Source: Myrica gale
Taxonomy: Eukaryota; Streptophyta; Magnoliopsida; Fagales; Myricaceae
Reading direction: 5' to 3'
Length of the DNA: 64,000 nt
Assembly: GCA_963930655.1 (NCBI GenBank)
Contig: OZ005607.1
Location: 10,432,874-10,496,873, forward strand
The number at the start of each line of letters is the position of its first letter. Within the stretch, counting starts at the first letter, position 1. Shown piece after piece: positions 51,663-63,428 of this stretch. The position numbers and the translations under genes are program-made. The notes below the pieces were generated by a model. That model had not been told where the DNA came from. It was given only the letters and a program-made list of their open reading frames with translations, and did not search any database.

Positions 51663-53505
51663 TATATTTTATTCTATCTACCAATATCCTTGACATTTTT
51701 TTCCCTCCAAGAGAATGTCTCACTTGTCTAATTGGGAAGCAAAAGTAGGTAAATACTTTCATTCACCATTTCTTTTCCCATGCAATTCTCTTTTTAAGTT
51801 TTGTTATTGACCATTTGATCAACAGGTTATATTAGCAAATAAAATAGGCTTATAATAAAATAGTTTCCCTTCTCAAAATTGGCAAATGGTTTCCACCTAT
51901 TATACCTACAACAAGAGGTGAGCACCACCATTCCCAGCCTCTCCCGGTTGTGTACTGCCGTAAGGAAATATTTTCGTTTGGATGACTTCTTTGTTGCATT
52001 AAACCCGAGCTTACCTCTTTCTTTGTGTCCTTTTGTTCGCTTTTTGACCAAATCAAAATCTTGAGTCATTATCAAAGTAAGAGTTTACAAAAGCAGTCCA
52101 ATTTATTACCAAGTCAAATCTTGCCTCATTCTCAATTGTAAGAGTTTACAAAAAAACAGTCAAAAGTATTTTTCTTTTTTGTTTTGGCAAAGATAAACTT
52201 CATTAATTAATAATGGATAATACCATAGAGAGAGACAGTAACAAAGTTAATAGGAACCAGAAAAAAAATAGCAAAATTAACGAGAGATCAGATTCTCTTT
52301 AAGATGAATTGAAAGATTCAATTCGAAGCGGGATAAACATAGCATGTGAATTACAATATTCAATGTAGACTTTTTAATTACCAGACAATGCGAACCTGGC
52401 CTATAACATTCAATGCATGATACGTCTATCTTTCTTTGAATTTAACCATTCAATTCGAGTAGCAAATTGAAAATAATGAGTAGTGTTGCTGGAGAATGTT
52501 ATGAATGGAGGCAATAATGAAAGAGCTTTGTCGATGAGTAGCGAGGTATGCATTACGAATCCAAAGATACTAATAAATTGTGAAATTCAACATGAGACAG
52601 TCTCTGTTTTCGGAAATAATCTGGATTGTTTTTCATCGGAGGTAACTATATATTAAATATTTCAAAGAGAGGTTAGCCTGAATTACACATGCAGCTCATG
52701 AAGGAGCTTTATTATAAAAGAAGAAGCGTCTAAAATTCCCAGGAGATGCCTAAATTTTGGATGTCCGCTCGTGGGAAGTACGTATACGCAGAAGAAATCA
52801 CACAGACTCACGTCAATATGACAGTTTTGATAAACAAGGGTTATGTACTTGATGTTCGATTTTGACGCATTTTAATAAATAGTCTTTAAGATTTCAAATT
52901 GATCATAAAGGTTCTTGAGTTTGTAATTTTTATTAAATAAGCCATTTCGTTAAATTTCTATGTATAAAGTTAAAGATTTACACTTCAGTTCCAATTAGAA
53001 GTTGACACATGTCACCCAAAACTAAAATAATGTAACTTATAATTTTTTAAGTTATTTTTTAAATATTTGTTTCCTAATTTTTTTGTTTTTTAAAAATTAA
53101 AATAAAACAAATTATTTTAATTATTTTAAAAAAAACAAAAATGAGGAAAAAAAAGCTTCAAAAATTTAGAAGTCACATGATTTAGTTTGGGGTGGCACGT
53201 ATCAATTTATGATTTAAACTGACGTGTAAATCGTTAACATTGACAATGAAATTTTTTTTTGACAAAAATTATAAACTAAAGGAGCTCTACTGTCAATTTG
53301 AAAATCTGCTGATGATTTGTTAAAAGTGGTCAATACCTAGAGACGAAATGACCGACAAACAACTCTCTTGCCATTGAATTTTTGTTTAGCTTTTGGTATT
53401 TCTCCGGTACTTCTCGTTTCTTCCATGCACCAAGCTGAGTGATCACCCATCAGACGGGGCATCTGAGTAGTACCCAATTGGAGTTTGTGCTGGTGTCGTG
53501 GATTT

Positions 53506-53691
53506 TTAGCTGAATAAACTTCCAGTCCCGGTTTGCTTTTGTCCGAATACACCCACCATGGACCCAATCCTGACCCCAATGGCTTTGATTATGTTGCTCT
53601 TGATCTGGCCTCTCTTCGGAGGACCCGTTTGTTTGTGTCTTCGGTTGGATTGTGTACCGACGGCTGTAATATTTGTGAAGTGGGTGTCCAT
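53506..53691 (-). CDS. Small protein gene 2, PPKRGQIK family, frameshifted
   Basis: The Met at 53689-53691 opens a 61-residue frame whose first half has the family core (GPPKRGQIKSNIIKAIG). After residue 42 it departs from paralogues 1 and 3. Alignment of the DNA shows one extra G (GGG for GG, plus-strand 53563-53565). In the neighbouring frame the paralogous tail continues (YSDKSKPGLEVYSAK, then KLQLGTTQ) and stays open to 53337. So either this copy is a young pseudogene or it makes a protein with a new C-terminus. The N-terminus also differs (MDTHFTNITAVG). A TATA box lies at 53802-53809 and a CT-rich leader follows. Confidence 0.5.
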   Translation of the reverse strand: MDTHFTNITAVGTQSNRRHKQTGPPKRGQIKSNIIKAIGVRIGSMVGVFGQKQTGTGSLFS

Positions 53692-53801
53692 ATTTTTGAT
53701 GGTACAGAGAGAGAGAGAGGGGGGGTGCAGAAACAGAGGAAAAGAGCAAAGAGAAACAGAGAAGAATGAGAATGTTAAGAGAAACAGAGTAGCGAAGAGA
53801 T

Positions 53802-53809
53802 TATTTATA
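53802..53809 (-). promoter_or_regulatory. TATA box of small gene 2
   Basis: TATAAATA on the minus strand (GAGTATAAATAATC), about 110 bp upstream of the Met codon. Confidence 0.6.
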
Positions 53810-54209
53810 CTCGCAAGTGTTTTGGCCCCTTGCACGTTCCCTCGAAGGAAACTGGAAGGAACTTTCCCAGGGAAGGGGGAGCCGGAGAGGGAATTATAGT
53901 TGTAGCATTGCTCTCTCTCTCTGTCTCCATTTTTTTCTTTTCTGTAGGTCACCCTTATTTATATTTTATACTTTTTTTTCTTGGCTTATATTTAATACTT
54001 GTACTTCTAGAAGTGATACTGTGATATGGGCATGCAGAAGAGTTATTTTATGCTTGTACTTCTAGTTTAGATACCACACAGTGCTCGGTAGAACCAGGCC
54101 AGAAATTTCCTCGGGGACGTATCAGCTGCCTGCCCTCTCTCCTTCGCGCTCTTTCTCCCAGACTCGAAGTTGCTTGGTTGACTATATTTGCACAACGGAC
54201 ACAAGCTAA

Positions 54210-55864
54210 AACAGAATTAGAGGAGAAAGACAGTCAACGGTCTGCGTGGCGCCGTAAGATAGGTAGAGACTTTTTTGTTTTTGTTTTTTTATATTAAAAG
54301 TCGAAATGTTATATATTGAATGGACGGATACAAAACCACACAGTTACATAAAAAGGAAAAAAGACAAACTAACAACAAAGCAGGAAAGGAAATGTGATTA
54401 GTTTCTTTTCCCCCCTCTTGAGCCAGGTCAAATATATGCATTTATATATGTCAACCTTGTTGCGGGTTACAAAGGTTTTTCCTCCCCCGACAAAGGCAAA
54501 AAAAAGTCAAATATGTTTTTTTGGTACGAAAAATAAAGAGAGGTCAAATATATGCATGTGTCCATGTCAACCTTGTTGCAGGTTACAAGGTTTCCCCCAC
54601 AAAGACTTTTTCTTGTGTTAAAGTCATAGTATGCCTTTTAATTATAGGTCAAACTTAATTTGCTCCCTTAAGTTTCAGAATGAAAATTTAGGTTTCTTAT
54701 GTTATCAATTCTCACCTTCCTTTTAAAATAACAATTAAATCACATACAAAATGACTGAAATACCCTTGATGTAACAAAATTAGTTGTTTAAAGTGTAAAG
54801 TGTCAGAATCTCAATAATCGAGAGAAGAAAAGTGTATTTTACTATTTATCTTAGGTTAATTACGTTTTCCACCTACGAACTTACACCTCAATCTCAAATA
54901 CTCCTCCACACTCGAACTCATTAAACGTGAGTGTGGGTTTTTCGCTTGGGTTGATGCTCCAATGTGTGAACATAGAAAAAAGAGTATTGAAACGCATGCG
55001 AGATAGACAAGAATGTTTAAATGTCAACCAAATGTCACGCTCCGTGCCTGTACTTACCCCCTAGGCTCACTTATAGAGATAGTATGCACACGGACGAGGA
55101 TTACGGCACAAACTATTCCCATAAAGCCTCAACTGTTTGACCTTGAAAAGGTTAGCGGAAGTTTTATTTGAAAACATTGTCGTGATTAGAAATTAGAAAA
55201 ACGAGTTAAGGAAATATTACAATTTAGGGAAAGGACAGTAAATCAACTTGTATTAAGTGGTTTCGAAGCGATTCATAATATAAAACATTTAGTATAAATG
55301 AAAGCTCAATAATATATATATGAAAAAAATGGGGAAATAAGAAATAAGGAAATAAAGAAATACTCGAAACAGTAATTACACGTTTTCATTACTAAACACG
55401 ATTTTCCAAAACACATCCTTCATGAGGACTACAAAATGGCGAAGTAAGTACAAAAGTAAGGGCTTTCCAAAGCTCGCCATTTCATAACAACCGTATTTTA
55501 AACGCTGAAAATACAATGAAAGATAAAGAAAACAAAAGGAACTGCATCTAAGCTAGGGTCCACAAGTCCTCATCAGAATCGGAGATGAGATCTATAATAC
55601 CGGTCTCAGGTGAGACACGTCTATCCACTGCCAGGAGGAGCAAAACAGTTTTATTGTAATGGAATTATCATAGGGTAATTTGAGAGAAAGTTGTAATTTA
55701 CCTTTTCTAATCACTTTCTCTAGCTTGACTTGAAATTAGTTCGATTAGAAAGGAAATCTGTTTCTTACACGTTTTGTTTTTCAATTTTTGAGGCAGCACT
55801 AACGTCATTTATAAGGGTGAAGTCGGAGAAGAAGTCTTCCTAGAGCAGGGGCGTGGTACGCAGA
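54210..55864. other. Spacer between small genes 2 and 3
   Basis: No gene recognised. A segment with GGTCAAATATATGCAT..CATGTCAACCTTGTTGC.GGTTAC is repeated in tandem (about 54427-54480 and 54542-54592). The rest is AT-rich repeat-like sequence. Confidence 0.4.
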
Positions 55865-56161
55865 ATCCAACTCTCATGATCCTAAATTCCTAACTTCCTT
55901 GTGAAGACGCAGAGAACTAACCATAACCACACTCCCTGTTTGCAGAGAACTATTGTAAAAGTTTACCGATCCCGTTGTCAACCACATTGACGAACAGTAC
56001 AGATCACAAACCACAATTTCATGATCTCCGGAAGTTATATTAATCGACACATGGAACTACAATGAGCTGAACAGAACAGCTCGGCAAACCGCAATTTCAT
56101 TCACCCAAAACCACAATATGCCCTGCCCATCTTGAACCCTTCCAAGTTCCAACCCAAACCT

Positions 56162-56514
56162 TGTTGGAAGTCCCACATTGCTAGAGAAACTAGTCAATGT
56201 GCTCCTTATAAGGTTGTGGCATCCCTCACTCCTCAAGACGTCTTTTGGAGTTGAGTTAGACTCATCTTTCACATATTGTGTAAATTCTAATATGGTATCA
56301 GAGCAAAATTCCTAGTTTGTGGTCCACCGTCACTCGTTTCCACGTGTTGGCTTAGATGTCCTCCCGCCACACGTGAGGGGGCGTGTTGGAAATCTCACAT
56401 TGCTAGAGAAACTAGTCAATGTGCTCCTTATAAGGTTGTGACATCCCTCACTCCTCAAGACGTCTTTTGGAGTTGAGTTAGGCTCACCTTTCACATATTG
56501 TGTAAATTCTAATA
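56162..56514 (+). mobile_element. Miniature LTR element (TRIM-like), copy C
   Basis: The 131-bp LTRs are 56162-56292 and 56384-56514. TGGTATCAGAGCA (56293-56305) is a perfect primer-binding site, the internal part is 91 bp, and a purine tract (GTGAGGGGGCG) precedes the 3' LTR. Block X lacks it at AACCCAAACCTTCC (about 46728-46741). Differences between the two LTRs are few, mainly GGAAGTCCC/GGAAATCTC and GACTCA/GGCTCA. Confidence 0.85.
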
Positions 56515-56614
56515 ACATTACCTCTCTTTTCCCTTTCAATCACTTCGAAAGGGGAAAAGACTATAAAATAAAATAAAATAAAAAAATCTTAAGAATACAA
56601 TCACTTTGCTTAGG

Positions 56615-56827
56615 TTAGCCTTCAGTAGTCCCAACTTGAAGCTGATACTGGGGTTGTGGAATTTGTGCCGAGAAAGCCTCCAGTCTCGGAGAGCTTTTGT
56701 CCGAATCCCTCCTCCATAGACCAATCATGAGCGCCATTTCGTTGAATATGTAACGCTTGATCTGGCCTCTCCTTGGAGGGAAGCTTTGCGTGTGTGACCC
56801 ATTCGATTTCGGTTCGGGGATTGTCAT
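56615..56827 (-). CDS. Small protein gene 3, PPRRGQIK family, 70 aa
   Basis: The Met at 56825-56827 opens 70 residues: MTIPEPKSNGSHTQSFPPRR, then GQIKRYIFNEMALMIGLWRR, an acidic/Ser segment DSDKSSPRLEAFSAQ, and an extra IPQPQYQLQ absent from gene 1 before the shared VGTTEG end. Upstream lies a CT-rich leader and TATAAATA at 57065-57072. It is in duplicated block Y, about 10 kb from gene 1 and in the same direction. No signal peptide, no membrane helix and no known domain. It is the longest intact member, so gene 1 has probably lost nine codons. Confidence 0.65.
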   Translation of the reverse strand: MTIPEPKSNGSHTQSFPPRRGQIKRYIFNEMALMIGLWRRDSDKSSPRLEAFSAQIPQPQYQLQVGTTEG

Positions 56828-57064
56828 CTTCTTGAAGTGGAAAGTATAGAGAGAGAGAGGGTTGGTAGAAACAGAGGAAAAAGGCAAAGAGAAACAGAGG
56901 CTAAACAAAAGAATATGAAGCTGTGCCGTGATTTTTCTGATTCTGACAAGGGATGGATTTGTTTAGTTTTTCTGAGAATCTGAACAAGGAGAGAAGGGTT
57001 TCAAATTTAGGAACACAGAGAAGAGGTATATAGAGTTGCGGGAAAATGCGGGAAATGTGTCGCG

Positions 57065-57072
57065 TATTTATA
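57065..57072 (-). promoter_or_regulatory. TATA box of small gene 3
   Basis: TATAAATA on the minus strand, within CATTCCTATAAATACGCG; the flanks are shared with gene 1. Confidence 0.65.
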
Positions 57073-58054
57073 GGAATGTTTTTGGTAGCCGGCTCACTCA
57101 TTTTTATAACATTTTTTATTTCTTAAAGCATCCCGACAAAGTTACCTGGACCAGCTGCCAGCTGGTTTCTTTCCATCCCTCCGAGTCTTTCATCTCGACA
57201 CTCTCTATTCGTATTATGTTTGTTGTTATCATTTTTTGTTTCTTACTCCTGATTCGACAAAGAGTCAAGAGTGTATAACGAATTAAAAACTAAACTTTTA
57301 ATTTCGTCGAACTGGTATCAGGCCAGCTGGCCAGGGACTTCTCGGGGGCGTGCGGTGTGCCGGCTGCTCCCCTTTCGTAAAATTCCTGCCCTTCCCAGTT
57401 CCCCCCGCACTCTTCAAAGAATCATTATATTGCTTAGCCGGGAAGAAATCTTCAAAAGCCAATTATAGAAGCAATATTGAAAGTCTAGAAGAATGATACC
57501 CAGCTAGCAAGCTGACAAGTGGAAAATATAAAAAGCAGAGATTAATCTACCGAGTACCACAAAATTTTGGGTTCCCTTGTGAGTCAAGACCCGCTAGATG
57601 TATATTTCTTTCAGCCCATACGCTTTCTGGTGTTTTGGTTAGGACTAACTAGGCCGATTTGGCTGATATTTAGAAGCCCATCATTGTACATTAATCCCTG
57701 TCCAAAGGCCAATTTTTTCTTAAACACATTGAAAGTTCAAAATTATTTTTGTAAGAGACAATAATTGGAAAGTTTGAAGTATATTTTATTCTATCTACCA
57801 ATATCCTCGACATTTTCTTCCCTCCAAGTGAATGTCTCATTGGGAAGCAAAAGTAGGTAAATACTTTCATTCACCATTTGTTTTCCCATGCAATTCTCTT
57901 TAAAGTTTTGTTATTGACCATTTCAACAGGATATTAGCAACATAAAATAGGCTTATAATAAAATATATAGTTTCCCTTCTCAGAATTGGCAAATGATTTC
58001 CACCTATTACACCTACAACAAGAGGAGAGCACCATCATTCCCATCCTCTCCCGG

Positions 58055-60086
58055 CAGTGGCGGAACCAGGACCAAAATTCAGGGGGGTCGAATTCTAAAG
58101 ACGAAATGACAAGAAATTTTTTTCCCTTTATAATGCTAAAAATTGTCTTATAATTACAATATAAAAAATTAAAGACTAAAAGCATTAAAAATATTACAAT
58201 ACATGTACCGGCTTCGTTCTCTTGTGACAAACTTATCTATTATCTAAATAAAATAAAATAAAGTGAATGTATCAATATATTATATTCCAGAGACTAAAAT
58301 CCATGTGGAGATGCAAAGTGAAGTCTCCTGTTCATAAACACATGTGGAGATGCAAATAAACAGTGAAAAATAGATGGCAATCAATTCCACAAAAGCAAAA
58401 CAGTACAACAGTTGTCAAAATATAGAAACAAGCAATTGCTGAAGTTCTAAAATTAGTGCTTCCCTTTGCTCCAGGCAATGCCACAGTTGTCTACCTAGAA
58501 GTGCAAAATACTCATCCGCCCCATGATTAATCATAATCTCAGGCTTCTTTCTTCTCTCATCATCTCCAAGTTCTTATCCAAATTTCTGGCCTACGTTTCT
58601 CACTCCCTCCCAATGACCAGCCTTATTGACTAACCAATGAGAGTCAAGTCAAAACTTCCAAACCTTTTCAAGAACTATGCTTCCTCAGGCCAAAAAGATA
58701 TGGACCCCCCTCCCCTCTACAGATTTTCAGGGCATATATTCCTAAACCTTTCTTTTTCTATATCTCATTTTCAAGGGGATGTTAAATTTTAAATTTTCCA
58801 ATCATTTGGATCTACCATTGCATCAAACTTGCCATGTGATATTATTAGTTCCACCGCCAAGCAAACTCATGATAAATGTTCACGATTGATAATTATTATT
58901 TTTCTTAGAAGGACAAAAAGAAAACAGCTGGCCATGATTGGCCAGTGGTAAGAATCTTGAAGAAGAATATTAATTGAGCTGGAAATCGGGAACCTTCAAT
59001 CAAGAGATGATCAAGAAAAATTCAACTCTCAAGTTAGTTGCTCATTCAGCCAAGGAACCTTTCATGAAAAATTCAACAACATATCCCACTATCCCAGCAC
59101 TTCCAACAACCCACAACTTAACAACCCACAAAATTCACAAATTTCTAATTCACAAAATTCATAAAATCCCTAATTCACAAAACTCATCAAATCTCTAATT
59201 CACATATTCCTAATTCAAAAAATTCATCAAATTCCTAATTCATAAAATTCATCAAAAAATCACAACAATAATTAAATTTGTAAATATAATTAAATCATGG
59301 CTGAGTGCCCAGACCTGCGGCGGTGGCTAGTGCGACAGTGGCTGAGTGAGAGACTGAGGTGTGAGAAACAGAAAAGAGAAAGGCAGGAGATTGACGAAAG
59401 GAAGGGGTAGCGACCCTGCATTTGTTCTGCAAATTTTGGCAATCAACTTTTTTTTCGTTGTTTTTTTCTTTCATTCTTTGACTTAAACCCATGAATAGAG
59501 GAAACATGTTCATACATAGTGGATATCTAAGTCCACATAATAAATATTGTATCTCTGAATAGAGGAAACAACACCTGGCCCTTATGATCATACATCGACA
59601 CTTTCACAGACACCCAGCGAGGGTATACCCAGGGAAGGAAAAAAGTGGGTCGCGGGAACAACCTGTAACCGTACTATCCAAATAATTGAACAATGTTTTT
59701 TTTTTTGCAAAAAATTACGTGGAAAAATGCAAAAAGTTACAATCGGAGCTTTTAAGTTTTTTTTAATATAATATGCAAAAACAAGGGAAAAAAGCGAAAA
59801 ATGAAAGGTGCTAGGACTGATGGTATTGAGGTATAATACAATCTGCTGTGTGGACTGATAGAAAATGTCAGACGATGTTATTGCAGTTTTCCTGGGTCAG
59901 GGGTATCGAGCCCAAGCTTTATGTGTAAAATATATGTATAGTTGGTTTGGGTCTGAGCTTCAGGGGTATCGGGCCCAGGCCAACTTATTATTTTTTTTTT
60001 AAAAAAAAAGAGTAATGAAAATTTGTTTTTTAGTGGCGTGAGGGGTAGCGACCGCCCAGGGTCGCTACCCCTTGCTTCCGCCTCTG
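58055..60086. mobile_element. hAT element, non-autonomous, 2032 bp, perfect 8-bp duplication
   Basis: The target duplication is TCTCCCGG (58047-58054 and 60087-60094), with the empty site in block X at 51940-51947. Ends: CAGTGGCGGAACCAGG and the complement of CAGAGGCGGAAGCAAGG. The left subterminal region matches the transposase relic at 19837-19955. Inside no transposase was found; a 98-codon minus frame (59295-59591) has no domain. Repeated GTAGCGACC / GGTCGCTACC pieces form a hairpin near the right end (60044-60072). Confidence 0.9.
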
Positions 60087-60265
60087 TCTCCCGGTTGTGC
60101 ACTGCGGGAAAGAAATATTTTCATTTTGATGACTTCTTTGTTGCATTCAAGCCGTTTACAGAAATCAGAGTTTACCTCCTCTTTTTTCTTTTTCTTCTTT
60201 TGTGTTTTTGTTCGCTTTGACCAAATCAAAATCTTGACTAGTCATTATCAAGTAAGAGTTTACAG

Positions 60266-60507
60266 GTTCTTCGGCGACAATTTTTTCACGGATTTTTCGT
60301 GTTTCCTAAGACCTTCGGGTCCTCTCGCTTCGAGCTTTGTGTTCGCCACCTCTGAGGACCTTGTGTCCTTTTTAATAGTCACTTCACTGTTGGCCCCTCT
60401 GCTGTCGCTTGTAACGCCCATTTTGGGTGCTTCTTTTTGTTTTCCTAGCTTATAATTTTTGTTTGTGTTTTTTTTTCAATATGTAAAATTATCTGTTTAA
60501 AAAAAAA
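60266..60507 (+). mobile_element. Short polyA retroposon, 5'-truncated relative of 2425-3399
   Basis: Flanked by AGTAAGAGTTTACAG at 60251-60265 and 60508-60522, with an A-run just before the right copy. Block X has a single AGTAAGAGTTTACA at 52077-52090. The body matches the 3' end of the 975-bp retroposon (GTTC.TTC.CGG.TTTTT, GGTCCTCTCGCTTCGA, TCTGAGGAC, GTCCTTTTT, TTGGCCCCTC, TTTTTGTTTGTGT). Confidence 0.88.
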
Positions 60508-61719
60508 AGTAAGAGTTTACAGAAACAGTCCAATTTATTACCTAGTCAAATCTTGCCTCATTCTCAATTGTAAGAGTTTACAAAAACAGTCCAACGTATT
60601 TGTTTTTTTATGCAAAGATAAACTTCATTAATTAATGGATAATACCATAGAAAAGAGAGACAATAACAAAGTTAATAGCAACCAGAAAAAAGTAGCAAAA
60701 TTAACAGGGGATCAAGATTCTCTTCAAAATGAAACATTCAATGCATTATGTGTATTTATTTCTTTTAATTTAAGGATCCAATTCGAGTAGCAAATGAGCA
60801 AGAATAGTGTTGCTGAAAAATGTTATGAATGGAGGCAATAATGGAAGAACTTTGCCGATGAGTAGCGAGGTATGCATTACGAATCCAATGGTACCAGTAA
60901 ACTGAAATTCAACATGAGACAGTCTATTTTCTGAAATAGTCTGGATTGTTTTTCCATGGGTAACTATTTATTAAAAATTTCAAAGAGAGGTTAGCTCGAA
61001 TTACACATGCAGCTCAGGGAGGAGCTTCATTAGAAAAGAAAGGAAGCGTCTAAAATTCCTAGGAGAGGCCTAAATTTTGGATGACCGCTAGTGGGAAGTA
61101 TATTATAGTATATACGCAGAAGAAATCACGCAGACTCGCGTCAATATTGCAGTTTTGAAAAACAAAGGTTATGTAATTATTTGGTCGTTGGGATTTGATC
61201 CATTTTAGTTAATAGTACGTAGGTTTCTAAATTTGATTACAAAGGTGATTGAGTTTGTAATTTTTATCGAATAAGTCATTTCGTTAAATTTATATGTATA
61301 AAGTTAAAGATTCATATATTAGTTCTACAAGTGACTCTAACTACAAAAGGGAAAGCATTGGTACTGTAGAGGAATTGTTTGGAACCTCGGTTCAGACAGT
61401 CACGTTTCTATTCACACTTGAGCTTCAATCACAAAATGCCACGTAATGACCCATTTTTGAAACTAGAGATACAGCCAAAATCTAGCTGAGTTTAACTGAT
61501 AACCAGAAACAAGGGTGCAAAGCTGTCTTTTGTTTAGTTTGCGGGACAAAATCTGCTGAGATTTAGATGGACACAATGTTACAATTACGTGTCTTTAATA
61601 ACCAAATTAATTAATCTAGTCTTAATATATCATACGGAATATAGTTTAGTGGAAGTAATTAATTGTATGTAAAGGGTCATATTTGCAATAATCTGAAATT
61701 TCAGGAGTCAATTACAATA

Positions 61720-62133
61720 TGTTGATGTACTTGATTGTAATTAGTAGAAACCCTAATTGTATTAGAAGAAGAGTTCTTCAACTTTATCCTACGGCTGGAA
61801 TTTGGATCCCTAAGGATCCTATTATCAATGCTCTTTCCAGGGTTTCTCAAGGCCTATAAATATAATTGTTATATTCAAGGAGTTGGTTATCATAATCTAT
61901 TAGGGAAATACCAAAAACGAGAAAGTGACATAAATCCCTTAGGAGGCAACACATCTGAGTTGCTGTTCTGAATTGCTGGAGCTTTGGATTGGATCGTAAA
62001 GCGACTTAAGGTTTGTAGGTTCCTAAATTTCTGTGTCAGGTATGGAATCAAATTCAAAATTGTAATTATAATCCTTATTGATGTTTTGTTAAAAAATGTT
62101 GTTTGTTTTAGTTTAATTCCGCATAAACTATCA
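61720..62133 (+). repeat. 5' LTR of a copia element
   Basis: The probable LTR runs from TGTTGATGTACTTG to AAACTATCA, directly before the primer-binding site. It contains CTATAAATATAATT (about 61854-61867) as a promoter TATA box. The left boundary is inferred from the TG rule; the partner LTR is outside the window, so it cannot be confirmed here. Confidence 0.6.
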
Positions 62134-62134
62134 G

Positions 62135-62146
62135 TGGTATCAGAGC
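62135..62146 (+). other. Primer-binding site, initiator tRNA-Met type
   Basis: TGGTATCAGAGC one base after the inferred LTR end, as in most plant copia elements. Confidence 0.8.
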
Positions 62147-63428
62147 GTTAGACTCACATGATTACAATTGTTGGATTATATAGATCTTGCATATTTTATT
62201 GAAAATCAAAAGCCTTTTGCGATTTTTGAAAAATTTCGTGAAAGAGAAAATATTTATTTCTCTTTATAAACATATGAGACATGACTAAATAGAATTTTAT
62301 TTAGTTGAATATGCGATATTAAAGAATTTATTCTTCTGTTGATAATATTTGCCATGAACTGTTCATATTACATGTGTGAGAAAAACCGAATTGGATTTGT
62401 ACTCTATACGGCATGAGATGTGAATGAAATAAAAAAAAAATTGCTCAAGAATATGGACGGCGGCCATATAGATGGCGGCCGCCACACTACTGGGCGAAGG
62501 GGCTCCCAGTGTGACTGGGGCAACCCTCTGACCGGAGCAGGTAGAGGTCCGGCGGCCATAAGGTCATGGACCACCACCAGCACACTGGGAGGGCACAGCT
62601 GGAGAGGCCAGCCAACGTCTGGCCTGAGACTGGGGCGTGTCAGCCCGTGCGGGACTAGGGCTACAGGTTGGACTCAGGCCCGCAGCGCAGCCCAAGTCCT
62701 GGACCATGACCCATGATCGGATCAGGTTGGACCTGGACCGGTGGGTCAACGGGTCAGATCGGTTGACAGTTGACCAACCCGATTTGACCGGGTTGATTTT
62801 TTTAATTTTTTTTTTTTGGAAATTTGTCTTCCAATTTTTAGTACTAAATAGGATTAATTATAGTAATTTTTCCTATGTTCTCAATTATCAATAAATGAGA
62901 GTTTTTCTTGATTAAAATTGGTTGAAGCCAAAATGGATAAAACCTATTTTAATTTTGTAAAATTTTCTTGTTTATCTCTTGGGAAAATAAGTGTCTATAA
63001 CGTAGTGGGAGTGTCTACTAAAATAGTGACATAACTCACAAGTATTTGGAACACACTTAGATAATGAAATGCACAAACCAAATAAACGCAAGTGCTAAAA
63101 TAGTACAAGACGTGTTTATTTAGGTAGGCCAAAAGTAAATCGAGAATCACAAATATTTTAAAATATTTTGCATATGATGTAAATTTTTTATGAATAGTAG
63201 CTATTTGCCTTTACAAGATGTGTACAATGAGTACTAAAATGGATTTGTTGTTGCATGTAAGGTAGAGGTTCTGGATACCCATTTAGAATGTCATAAATAT
63301 AAATGTTATATTTCTCATTATTGTGATATAGGTGATATATCTGTATATTGTTCGGATGGGTGGTACCATTAGTTGTTCAAAAACCTGAATCTAATGGAAA
63401 TATATGTGAATGATTTTGCAGATTCAAA
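62147..63428 (+). other. Long leader of the copia element
   Basis: About 1.3 kb lie between the primer-binding site and gag, long for copia. A GC-rich island (62456-62790) contrasts with the AT-rich rest. It can be read as a 98-codon frame but has no domain, and may be an insertion or a captured piece. Confidence 0.5.

Larger units (their letters stand above)
46380..52990. repeat. Segmental duplication X (paralogue of 55865-61320)
   Basis: Collinear with block Y: AACTATTGTAAAAGTTT.CC, small gene and leader, the CGTCGAACTGG segment, CTTCAAAAGCCA, TTCTATCTACCAATATCCT, TCTCCCGGTTGTG, TAAGAGTTTACA, and on to CATTTCGTTAAATTT. The differences are mostly insertions confined to one copy: X has the Mutator-like element 48816-51662; Y has a miniature LTR element, a hAT element and a retroposon. 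Y lacks about 1 kb of X between 47.6 and 48.4 kb. Confidence 0.85.
55865..61320. repeat. Segmental duplication Y (paralogue of 46380-52990)
   Basis: Second long copy of the block carrying the small gene. It holds small gene 3 and shows the empty target site of X's Mutator-like element (about 57776). Its own insertions are at 56162-56514, 58055-60086 and 60266-60507; matching uninterrupted sites in X are at about 46736, 51940-51947 and 52077-52092. Confidence 0.85.

Noticed and set aside
53558..53899. Plus-strand frames over small gene 2
   Set aside because: They are antisense shadows; TATA box, CT-rich leader and paralogue conservation all favour the minus strand.
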